Shown here: one piece after another, positions 1 through 6,029 of the stretch
How the letters are laid out: each line of letters starts with the position of its first letter
How positions within the stretch are numbered: the first letter of the stretch is position 1
NCBI GenBank assembly: GCA_947372005.1
Contig: CANBRV010000114.1
Coordinates: 1 to 7,193, forward strand
Length of the DNA: 7,193 nucleotides
Reading direction: 5' to 3'
Origin: Comamonadaceae bacterium
GTDB lineage: Bacteria; Pseudomonadota; Gammaproteobacteria; Burkholderiales; Burkholderiaceae_C
Position numbers and translations under genes: made by a program
Notes under the pieces: model-generated
What the model was told of the DNA's origin: nothing
The model's database searches: none
What the model saw: the letters and a program-made list of their open reading frames with translations, nothing else

Positions 1-15
1 CTAAACAACCTTGGC

Positions 16-25
16 TAAGCGCTTA
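16..25. repeat. 10-base perfect palindrome upstream of the response regulator promoter
   Basis: TAAGCGCTTA reads the same on both strands. It ends ten bases before the proposed -35 box at 36-41, a position where an operator could sit. It has no loop, so it is not an RNA hairpin terminator. A 10-base palindrome in a short AT-rich leader can arise by chance, so a regulatory role is only a possibility. Confidence 0.3.
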
Positions 26-35
26 ATAAAATAAT

Positions 36-66
36 TTGATATAGTACCATCGTACTATGTTAAAAT
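36..66 (+). promoter_or_regulatory. Probable promoter with MerR-type dyad in a 19-base spacer
   Basis: A -35-like TTGATA (36-41, 5 of 6 to consensus) and a -10-like TAAAAT (61-66, 5 of 6) are separated by 19 bases. Most sigma-70 promoters have about 17. The spacer holds a perfect inverted repeat, ATAGTAC (41-47), CATC, GTACTAT (52-58), whose left arm begins on the last base of the -35 box. The over-long spacer, the 7-4-7 dyad and the inner GTAC-N4-GTAC all match, from memory, the layout of the mercury-resistance promoter PmerT, which MerR activates by untwisting the DNA. Transcription would start near base 73, giving a leader of about 36 bases for the response regulator gene. No MerR-family gene is visible here. 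A LuxR-type dyad or a chance arrangement are the alternatives. Confidence 0.45.
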
Positions 67-108
67 CAATTCGCTCTCAAGTTTTCACTTGCCGTTAGCG
101 AATTAATT
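64..108 (+). repeat. Nested inverted repeats in the leader, ending at the start codon
   Basis: AATTCGCT (68-75) is perfectly repeated in inverse as AGCGAATT (97-104), and three more pairs form outside one mismatch (64-66 with 106-108). Inside the loop a second small hairpin is possible: CAAGT (78-82), TTTC, ACTTG (87-91). The structure ends at base 108, directly before the ATG, and the stretch has no clear Shine-Dalgarno. It could be a translational control element or a DNA operator over the start of transcription. If transcription starts near 73 the outer left arm is cut short and only the inner hairpin survives in RNA. Confidence 0.3.
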
Positions 109-699
109 ATGAACATTTACCTTATCGACGGACACCCACTTATCCGGGAGGCTTTGGGCATCCAGATTAGACGTTTGGCTCCAACTGCAACAATTCATGA
201 AGCTGGAAATTTAGGTGAATTTGCCGCTCAAAGCACGGCCCATGGCGCACCAGACTTAATCGTCACGGAATTAGCCCTCTCTGATTCTTCGGGTTTGGGC
301 TGCATTGCCCAACTAAAAGCATTGCACGCACGTTGCCCGTTAATTATTTTTACGCAAGGCTCGGCTGCTTTATTAGAAGATGCCGCCATTCAAGCTGGTG
401 CCGACATCTTTATCCAAAAAACGACATCTATTAACGATCTCAGCTCTGCTCTGCGTGCTATTGTGGCGGCTGATACCACGGTTGACACACAAACAGGCGA
501 CGGCACAAAGAAGTTGTCGCGCCGTCAAAAAGAGCTGATGCTGATGTTGAATCAAGGTTTAAGTAATCGCGATATTTCTGTAAAAATGGACATTAGCGAG
601 CACACCGTCAAAGTTCACCTGTGGCGTTTATTCCGAAAATTAGGCGTCAATAGCCGTACACAAGCGTTGGCATTTGGTCGCGCAAATGGGCTGGTTTAA
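109..699 (+). CDS. NarL/LuxR-type response regulator with degenerate receiver
   Basis: A DNA-binding transcription regulator of the NarL/FixJ class. Residues 1-120 form a receiver domain opening MNIYLIDGHPLIREAL. Residues 136-193 form a LuxR-type helix-turn-helix containing LSNRDISVKMDISEHTVKVH and KLGVNSRTQA. The receiver is abnormal. The phosphoacceptor Asp is Glu54 (in PDLIVTELAL), and the usual Asp-Asp acidic pair is Asp7-Gly8. The switch Thr82 and Lys104 are kept. Known biology: loss of the acceptor Asp usually means phosphorylation-independent action, and Glu can mimic the phosphorylated state. Inference: this is an orphan regulator controlled by its own expression level, a ligand or a partner protein, and no histidine kinase lies in the window. 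The start is the only reasonable ATG, although no clear Shine-Dalgarno precedes it. It reads toward glyQ with a 35-base gap. Its targets cannot be read from the sequence. Confidence 0.9.
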   Translation: MNIYLIDGHPLIREALGIQIRRLAPTATIHEAGNLGEFAAQSTAHGAPDLIVTELALSDSSGLGCIAQLKALHARCPLIIFTQGSAALLEDAAIQAGADIFIQKTTSINDLSSALRAIVAADTTVDTQTGDGTKKLSRRQKELMLMLNQGLSNRDISVKMDISEHTVKVHLWRLFRKLGVNSRTQALAFGRANGLV

Positions 700-710
700 T
701 CAACCGCTCT

Positions 711-733
711 AGCACTCGATAAAATCGAGGGCT
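711..733 (+). promoter_or_regulatory. Hairpin and -10-like box directly before glyQ
   Basis: CTCGAT (715-720), AAA, ATCGAG (724-729) is a perfect 6-base inverted repeat. Past one mismatch, AGC (711-713) also pairs with GCT (731-733). The right arm contains the only Shine-Dalgarno-like stretch for glyQ (GAGGG, 727-731), so in a longer transcript the ribosome site would be sequestered. The same bases include TAAAAT (720-725), a 5-of-6 match to a -10 box; a start about seven bases downstream would make glyQ nearly leaderless. No convincing -35 box lies 16-19 bases upstream. Whether this is a promoter, a translational hairpin or both is undecided. It has no U-run, so it is not a typical intrinsic terminator. 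Confidence 0.4.
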
Positions 734-734
734 T

Positions 735-1691
735 ATGACCATATCTGCTTCAAAATCTCCCCTCACTTTTCAACAAATCATCCTTACTTTGCAGTCCTAT
801 TGGGCTGACAAGGGATGCGCCATGCTTCAACCCATAGACATGGAAGTTGGCGCAGGCACCAGCCATACAGCAACCTTTCTACGCGCCCTAGGCCCCGAGC
901 CTTGGAAGGCCGCATACGTGCAGCCTAGCCGCCGCCCTAAAGACGGACGCTACGGCGAAAACCCGAATCGCTTGCAGCACTACTACCAATATCAAGTGGT
1001 CTTAAAGCCCGCGCCTGCCAATATTCTTGATCTGTACCTCGGCTCGTTAGAAGCCCTAGGGTTTGATCTCAAAAAAAATGACATCCGCTTTGTCGAAGAC
1101 GACTGGGAAAACCCCACGCTAGGCGCATGGGGACTGGGCTGGGAAGTGTGGCTCAACGGCATGGAAGTCACGCAATTCACCTACTTCCAACAAGTTGGCG
1201 GCATCGACTGCAAACCCATCACAGGCGAGATTACGTATGGCCTAGAACGCCTTGCGATGTATCTGCAAGAAGTCGATAACGTCTACAAACTCAAGTGGAC
1301 AGAAGGACTGAGTTACGGCGACGTTTATTTGCAAAACGAACAAGAGCAATCGGCTTACAACTTCGAGCACAGCGACGCGGATTTCCTGTTCACTGCGTTC
1401 ACAGCGCACGAGAAACAAGCTAAGCACTTAATGGAACAACAGCTTGCGCTGCCTGCGTATGAGCAAGTGCTCAAGTGCGGCCACACCTTCAATTTGCTAG
1501 ATGCACGCGGCGCCATCAGCGTGACCGAACGCGCCGCCTACATTGGCCGCATCCGCAACATCTCCCGCGCCGTGGCGCAAAGCTACTACGACTCCAGAGC
1601 ACGCCTTGGCTTTCCTATGGCAAGCCGCGAACACGCCGAGCAAGTCCTCGCGCAGATTGCCGCGACCCAAGCCGCGGGAGCAAAAAAATGA
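735..1691 (+). CDS. glyQ: Glycine--tRNA ligase alpha subunit
   Basis: Catalytic subunit of the bacterial alpha2-beta2 glycyl-tRNA synthetase, which activates glycine with ATP and charges tRNA-Gly in the cytoplasm. The 318-residue product follows the E. coli protein (about 303 residues) nearly end to end. TFQQIILTLQSYW opens the fold near residue 11. Class II motif 2 lies at about 61-92, with YVQPSRRPKDGRYGENP. DWENPTLGAWGLGWEVWLNG follows at about 123-142, and motif 3, EITYGLERLAMY, at 165-176. The extra length is mostly an Ala- and Lys-rich tail after FPMASREHAEQ. The start at 735 lets the conserved N-terminus follow directly. The stop overlaps the glyS start by four bases (ATGA), implying translational coupling. 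The last two codons are AAA AAA within an A7 run; see the junction entry. Confidence 0.98.
   Translation: MTISASKSPLTFQQIILTLQSYWADKGCAMLQPIDMEVGAGTSHTATFLRALGPEPWKAAYVQPSRRPKDGRYGENPNRLQHYYQYQVVLKPAPANILDLYLGSLEALGFDLKKNDIRFVEDDWENPTLGAWGLGWEVWLNGMEVTQFTYFQQVGGIDCKPITGEITYGLERLAMYLQEVDNVYKLKWTEGLSYGDVYLQNEQEQSAYNFEHSDADFLFTAFTAHEKQAKHLMEQQLALPAYEQVLKCGHTFNLLDARGAISVTERAAYIGRIRNISRAVAQSYYDSRARLGFPMASREHAEQVLAQIAATQAAGAKK
1676..1691 (+). promoter_or_regulatory. glyQ/glyS junction: RBS, A7 run and ATGA overlap
   Basis: GGGAG (1676-1680) lies seven bases before the glyS ATG (1688-1690) and is a good ribosome binding site, so it supports that start. Between them is an unbroken run of seven A (1682-1688). 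In the glyQ frame it reads GCA AAA AAA TGA, so the run sits in the X-XXY-YYZ phase of a -1 slippery heptamer. A -1 slip there would avoid the TGA and enter glyS exactly at its start codon. The binding site is closer to the run than the stimulatory site known in dnaX, so frameshifting is a possibility and not established. Simple re-initiation across ATGA is the default reading. Confidence 0.55.
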
Positions 1692-3925
1692 ATAACATGA
1701 CGCAAAATTTATCGTCCTCGAATCTTTTAGTGGAATTGTTTGTTGAAGAACTCCCTCCGAAAGCCCTCAAAAAACTCGGAGATTCGTTCTCGCAAACCCT
1801 ACTTGCTCAACTACAAAACCTAGGCCTCGCAAGCGCTGCGAGCGAGGTCACTGCCTATGCCACACCACGCCGCTTGGGCGCACGCATCACGAACGTTGCT
1901 AACAAGGCCGCTGATAAGGCCGTGCAGCAAAAACTAATGCCAGCAACTGTGGGTTTAGATGCGTCGGGTAATACCACGCCAGCACTGACTAAAAAACTCC
2001 AATCACTTGGCGTCGCAGCGGATGCTGTTGCAGCTGCCGTCAGTGGCTTAAAGCGCGTCTCAGACGGCAAAGCTGAAAACTTGGTTTATGAGGCTACCGC
2101 CCCGGGAGCCACGCTGGCTATGGGCTTGCAGCAAGCCCTTGCAGAGACGATTGCTAAATTGCCGATTCCAAAAGTCATGACGTACCAATTGGCAGATGGC
2201 TGGACGGACGTGAAGTTTGTGCGTCCCGTACACAGCTTGATTGCGCTGCACGGTACAACTGTTGTACCAGTCACGGCGCTTGGCATCACAGCCAGCAACA
2301 CCACACAAGGTCACAGGTTTGAAGCCAAACAATCACTCATTACCATCAACAATGCGGATTCGTATGAAGCGCAAATGCTGCATGAGGGTGCTGTCATTGC
2401 CAGCTACGCGACACGCCGGAAAATGATTGCAGATCAACTCGCCAATGCTGCAAGCCAAGCAGGGCAAGGCCTGCAAGCCATTGAAGACGAAGCATTGCTC
2501 GACGAAGTGAACTCTCTGGTCGAACGTCCGAATGTTCTCACCTGCGAATTCGAAAAAGAATTTTTAGACGTACCGCAAGAGTGCTTGATTTTGACCATGA
2601 AGGCGAATCAAAAATACTTTCCGCTGTTGGATGCCAAGGGCAAGCTATCAAACAAGTTTTTGCTAGTCAGCAACATAACGCCCAGCGATCCAAGCGCGGT
2701 TATCGAAGGCAATGAGCGCGTGGTGCGCCCTCGCCTGGCCGACGCAAAATTTTTCTTCGATCAAGACCGTAAAAAGACGCTGGAGTCGCGCGTGGAAGGC
2801 CTCGCCAAAGTCGTTTATCACAACAAGCTCGGTACACAAGGCGAGCGCACCGAGCGCGTGACCGCCATTGCTCTTTCTATCGTCAAAATGCTGCGCGAAG
2901 CAACGCTGCCTTACACTGCGGACGACAAAGACCACTTCGACGTATTGGCAAGCAAAGTCGGTGAAGCCGCACGACTCGCCAAAACCGATTTGGTGACCGA
3001 CATGGTGGGCGAGTTCCCCGAGCTGCAAGGCATCATGGGCGGCTACTACGCACGGCACGACGGGCTGCGCGACGGCGTGGCGATTGCGATTGAAGACCAC
3101 TACAAGCCGCGATTTGCGGGTGATGCGCTGCCGCGCAACCACACGGGTACGGTTGTAGCACTTGCCGACAAATTGGAAACGCTGGTCGGCATGTTTGGCA
3201 TTGGCAACTTGCCCACGGGAGACAAAGACCCTTATGCCTTGCGCCGCCACGCACTAGGTGTGATTCGCATGTTGGTTGAAAAGAATTTGTCGTTAAAGTT
3301 AGTTGATTTGTTGCAATCTGCATTCGAGGCTGCGCAATGGGGTGCAGCCATCAAATCAATCGTGGACAGTGGCGATGGTGTTGCTTCAACTTTCTATCTG
3401 AATTACGAAGCAGCTGAGCCACTCGCGAATTTCATCTATGACCGTTTTGCAAGTAGCCTGCGCGAGCAAAGCTACACAGCCCAAGAAGTTGATAGCGTGC
3501 TCTCCATGCGCCCTGCTCGCCTTGGCGATGTCACCAAGCGCCTAGAAGCCGTCCGCGCTTTTGCCGCTTTGCCAGAGAGTGCTGCCCTCGCCGCTGCCAA
3601 CAAACGCGTGGGCAATATCTTGAAAAAAGTAGAAGGCACGGTCACAGCATCCGTCAACCCATCGCTACTGAAAGAGCAAGCTGAGATTGACTTGAACGCC
3701 GCATTGGCACTCGTGCAGCCCTTATCCGACGTGGCTTACAGCCGAGGTGACTACGCCGCGTCGCTGACCGCACTAGCAAGTCTCAAAGCGCCCGTGGATG
3801 CTTTCTTTGAGCACGTGATGGTCAATGCGGATGATGCGGCACTCAAAGCCAATCGTCTTGGCCTACTTGCCACGCTACACGCCGCCATGAACCGCGTGGC
3901 GGATTTGTCCAAGCTGGCTAGCTAA
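1688..3925 (+). CDS. glyS: Glycine--tRNA ligase beta subunit
   Basis: Large subunit of the alpha2-beta2 glycyl-tRNA synthetase, responsible chiefly for tRNA recognition. The product has 745 residues, against about 689 in E. coli. Family hallmarks in order: LLVELFVEELPPKAL near 13-27; LPIPKVMTY near 158; FVRPVHSLIALHG near 176; GHRFEA near 207; VVRPRLADAKFFFDQDRKK near 344-363; the HD-like region AARLAKTDLVTDMVGEFPEL near 426-445; GDKDPYALRRHALG near 511; and the C-terminal anticodon-binding region ending in DAFFEHVMVNADD near 705. Against E. coli from memory, about 17 extra residues lie at roughly 533-582. An in-frame ATG at 1475 exists but lies inside glyQ; it is rejected because 1688 has the GGGAG site and the conserved N-terminus. 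An ATG at 1697 is a less likely alternative. Confidence 0.97.
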   Translation: MNNMTQNLSSSNLLVELFVEELPPKALKKLGDSFSQTLLAQLQNLGLASAASEVTAYATPRRLGARITNVANKAADKAVQQKLMPATVGLDASGNTTPALTKKLQSLGVAADAVAAAVSGLKRVSDGKAENLVYEATAPGATLAMGLQQALAETIAKLPIPKVMTYQLADGWTDVKFVRPVHSLIALHGTTVVPVTALGITASNTTQGHRFEAKQSLITINNADSYEAQMLHEGAVIASYATRRKMIADQLANAASQAGQGLQAIEDEALLDEVNSLVERPNVLTCEFEKEFLDVPQECLILTMKANQKYFPLLDAKGKLSNKFLLVSNITPSDPSAVIEGNERVVRPRLADAKFFFDQDRKKTLESRVEGLAKVVYHNKLGTQGERTERVTAIALSIVKMLREATLPYTADDKDHFDVLASKVGEAARLAKTDLVTDMVGEFPELQGIMGGYYARHDGLRDGVAIAIEDHYKPRFAGDALPRNHTGTVVALADKLETLVGMFGIGNLPTGDKDPYALRRHALGVIRMLVEKNLSLKLVDLLQSAFEAAQWGAAIKSIVDSGDGVASTFYLNYEAAEPLANFIYDRFASSLREQSYTAQEVDSVLSMRPARLGDVTKRLEAVRAFAALPESAALAAANKRVGNILKKVEGTVTASVNPSLLKEQAEIDLNAALALVQPLSDVAYSRGDYAASLTALASLKAPVDAFFEHVMVNADDAALKANRLGLLATLHAAMNRVADLSKLAS
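2252..2268. repeat. 17-base palindrome inside glyS
   Basis: GGTACAAC, one central T, then GTTGTACC form perfect 8-base arms within the codons for HGTTVVPV. The protein there is ordinary GlyS sequence, so coding constraint explains much of it. A perfect 8-base inverted repeat with a short spacer is expected about once by chance in a window of this size. No function is claimed. Confidence 0.3.
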
Positions 3926-3937
3926 CTCTGAGCCCGC

Positions 3938-4489
3938 ATGAAACTTATCATCCTAGATCGCGACGGCACGATCAACCATGACCGCGATGATTACGTCAAG
4001 TCTGCCGACGAGTGGTTACCGCTGGACGGGGCCCTTGAAGCTGTAGCCAAGCTGAACCAAGCAGGTTATGCCGTTGTTGTCGCTACCAATCAATCTGGAC
4101 TGGGGCGCGGCCTTTATGACATGGCTGAGTTAAATGCCATGCACAAAAAAATGCAGCGTATGCTGAAAGAAGTTGGGGGGCGAATTGATGCTATTTTCTT
4201 TTGTCCGCACAATCCTGAAGCTGAAGCCTGTACTTGCCGCAAGCCCCTGCCTGGGCTGTTTGAACAAATTCGTGATCGCTATGGCGCAGACATGAACAGG
4301 GTGCATAGCGTTGGAGATACGCTCCGCGACTTGCAAGCAGCAAGCGCTGTCGGCTCTCCTACACATCTAGTGCGCACAGGCAAAAGCCAACTGACAGTAC
4401 CCAGTGAGTTACCAAGTGGCACGCTTGTCCACCGTGATCTGATGGCGTTTGCAGATTGGCTCATCAGCACCGAGAAGACCAACGCATGA
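3938..4489 (+). CDS. gmhB: D-glycero-beta-D-manno-heptose-1,7-bisphosphate 7-phosphatase
   Basis: A HAD-superfamily phosphatase that removes the 7-phosphate of heptose bisphosphate on the route to ADP-heptose, the building block of the LPS inner core; cytoplasmic. The length of 183 residues is normal for the family. The catalytic loop LDRDGTIN carries the nucleophile Asp7 and the acid/base Asp9. TNQSGLGRG (50-58) is motif II. The structural zinc loop CPHNPEAEACTCRKPLPG supplies Cys89, His91, Cys98 and Cys100, followed by the conserved Lys102. VGDTLRDLQAA near 126-136 is the Mg-binding motif. The zinc loop separates it from histidinol-phosphatase relatives in general HAD families. It starts 12 bases after glyS with only a weak ribosome site (CTGAG) and overlaps plsC by four bases. 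Confidence 0.93.
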   Translation: MKLIILDRDGTINHDRDDYVKSADEWLPLDGALEAVAKLNQAGYAVVVATNQSGLGRGLYDMAELNAMHKKMQRMLKEVGGRIDAIFFCPHNPEAEACTCRKPLPGLFEQIRDRYGADMNRVHSVGDTLRDLQAASAVGSPTHLVRTGKSQLTVPSELPSGTLVHRDLMAFADWLISTEKTNA

Positions 4490-5247
4490 AGCAGCTATTG
4501 ACACACGCCCTCCTTTTTTTGCGCTCGCTTGTGTGGTACGTGTGGACAGCAACGGCCATCATTCCTCTGGCACTTCTTTTGGTCCTTAGTGCTCCCCTCT
4601 CAGGTTGGCGTTGGCTATACCGTATCGCCAACTGGTGGGGGGTTTGGACCATCTACGGTTTAAAGTGGATATGTAATGTAGATTGGCGCATCACAGGACT
4701 AGAGCATTTACCTGAAGACGGAAGCAAAACCATTTTGCTATCCAAACACCAATCGACTTGGGAGACTTTGGCTTATTTAGCCTTAAGCCCACAACCACTT
4801 TGTTTTGTCTACAAAAAAGAATTACATTGGATTCCATTTTTTGGCTGGGCTATCCGTGCGATGAGAATGATTCATATTGACCGCTCGCAGCGTCAAACGG
4901 CATTTAAAAAGGTCGTCACGCAGGGCGAGCAAGTCATGACTCAAAATCGCTGGGTCATCATGTTCCCCGAAGGGACGCGCATTGCAAGAGGCAGAACTGG
5001 AAAATACAAAACAGGCGGCGCACGCCTTGCTTGTGAAACAGGCGCACAGGTAGTGCCGATGTCCGTTAACTCTGCCGTGTGTTGGCCTAAAAATAGTTTC
5101 ATTAAACGCCCAGGGTTGATTGATATTGCGATTGGCAAGCCCATCAGCAGTATGGGGCACACGCCCGATAGCCTCATGCACGAGGTGCAAACATGGGTTG
5201 AGTGTGAAATGCGCCGCATCGATGCGTCAGCCTATCCTGCAAACTGA
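4486..5247 (+). CDS. plsC: 1-acyl-sn-glycerol-3-phosphate acyltransferase
   Basis: A PlsC-family acyltransferase, expected to transfer an acyl chain to lysophosphatidic acid to make phosphatidic acid at the inner membrane. The N-terminus (about residues 8-36) is a strongly hydrophobic, Trp-rich segment likely to sit in the membrane. Motif I is SKHQSTWET, with His88 and Glu93, so it is HX4E and not the textbook HX4D. KKELHWIPFFGW follows at 110-121. FPEGTR (160-165) is the phosphate-binding motif III, and VVPMSVNS (189-196) fits motif IV. The start at 4486 is chosen over an in-frame ATG at 4456 because it gives an ATGA overlap with gmhB and a normal N-terminus; the product has 253 residues. 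Acylation of another lysolipid cannot be excluded. Confidence 0.9.
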   Translation: MKQLLTHALLFLRSLVWYVWTATAIIPLALLLVLSAPLSGWRWLYRIANWWGVWTIYGLKWICNVDWRITGLEHLPEDGSKTILLSKHQSTWETLAYLALSPQPLCFVYKKELHWIPFFGWAIRAMRMIHIDRSQRQTAFKKVVTQGEQVMTQNRWVIMFPEGTRIARGRTGKYKTGGARLACETGAQVVPMSVNSAVCWPKNSFIKRPGLIDIAIGKPISSMGHTPDSLMHEVQTWVECEMRRIDASAYPAN

Positions 5248-5252
5248 GTGTC

Positions 5253-6029
5253 ATGATTGGTAATTTGATTCAACTGGCTTTTGACTGGCTAGATGGACAA
5301 ACAAGCCACGATACAACGCCTCTTGCAGATGAAAAAATTTCTGGCCGCCATCAAATCGCACTAAATGGCCAAGCCATTAGCTACCATTTCGAGCGCAGTA
5401 AACGCCGCAGCATCGGTTTTATTATTGGTAAGCATGGGCTGACTGTTCGCGCCCCGCGCTGGACGCCTATGCACGAAGTGGAAGCCGCAATCATTGAAAA
5501 ATCAAGCTGGATTTTGAAGCAACTCCATGCCATGCACGAGCGCCATGCGCATAGCGCTCAAGCCGCTATCGTATGGAGAGATGGCGCATGTATGGACTAT
5601 CTTGGTGAGCCACTCACGCTATCTCTTGGTGCCATGGTCACAACCATTGATACGGAGCAGCGACGTATTTGGGTCGCGCTACCTAGCACGGCAAGCGAGA
5701 CGCAAATACAAGACGCCGTTCAGGCTGCTATTGGTCGTGCGGCCTTGTTGCTATTTGAAGCTAGGCTCAATCACTACGCGCCGCTACTTGGCGTACAGTG
5801 GACGGGGCTCAAACTCAGCAATGCAGGTGGGCGCTGGGGCAGTGCAAAATCGGATGGAACCATTCGCCTCAATTGGCGATTAATGCATTACCGATTGCCT
5901 GTTATTAATTATGTCGTTGTGCATGAGCTCAGTCATTTGCGCCACATGGATCACAGCCCACGGTTTTGGGATACGGTCGAGTCCATCATGCCTGACTACG
6001 CCAAGCTTAAAAAAGAGCTAAAGCCTTAA
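5253..6029 (+). CDS. YgjP-type M48/DUF45 zinc metallopeptidase-like protein
   Basis: A 258-residue protein of the YgjP (DUF45, WLM/SprT-like) family, probably zinc-dependent and cytoplasmic, with no signal peptide. The N-terminal half contains the family's beta-rich segment (YHFERSKRRSIGFIIGKHGLTV, roughly 44-65, then RAPRW). The C-terminal half has GGRWGSAKSDGTIRLNWRL (192-210) and the metal site VVHELSHLRHMDHSPRFW, where His224, His228 and probably His234 bind zinc and Glu225 is catalytic. The family often shows WGSC; here the Cys is Ala. Physiological substrates are not well established. It starts five bases after plsC, so it is probably the last gene of the glyQ operon. Its stop shares TTAA with the opposing rhodanese gene. 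Confidence 0.88.
   Translation: MIGNLIQLAFDWLDGQTSHDTTPLADEKISGRHQIALNGQAISYHFERSKRRSIGFIIGKHGLTVRAPRWTPMHEVEAAIIEKSSWILKQLHAMHERHAHSAQAAIVWRDGACMDYLGEPLTLSLGAMVTTIDTEQRRIWVALPSTASETQIQDAVQAAIGRAALLLFEARLNHYAPLLGVQWTGLKLSNAGGRWGSAKSDGTIRLNWRLMHYRLPVINYVVVHELSHLRHMDHSPRFWDTVESIMPDYAKLKKELKP

Noticed and set aside
1..10. TAA at 2-4 as the end of an upstream gene
   Set aside because: Only one base precedes it in the window, so no reading frame can be shown.
36..66. Lux-box reading of the leader dyad
   Set aside because: The central TACCATCGTA resembles part of a lux box, but the outer arms differ. The 19-base promoter spacing fits a MerR-type site better, and no LuxI or autoinducer gene is present.
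693..705. Small inverted repeat GGTT-N5-AACC at the response regulator stop codon
   Set aside because: Four-base arms without a U-run are expected often by chance and do not form a terminator.
700..734. Glycine riboswitch or T-box controlling glyQ
   Set aside because: The gap is 35 bases, far too short for either element, and no T-box-like or glycine-aptamer sequence is seen.
1475..1687. In-frame upstream extension of glyS
   Set aside because: It lies wholly inside glyQ in another frame. Its Arg-rich translation is unlike GlyS, and the conserved N-terminus begins just after the ATG at 1688, which has a ribosome site.
2663..3250. 195-residue antisense reading frame within glyS
   Set aside because: It is a complement shadow of strongly conserved GlyS codons. 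It has no recognisable domain, and the opposite strand is a certain gene.
4456..4485. Earlier in-frame ATG for plsC
   Set aside because: It would add ten polar residues before the membrane segment and a 34-base overlap with gmhB. The ATGA overlap at 4486 is the usual coupling arrangement.
5527..5883. 118-residue frame inside the YgjP-type gene
   Set aside because: It overlaps a well-supported gene on the same strand, has no family features, and shows an unnatural composition.
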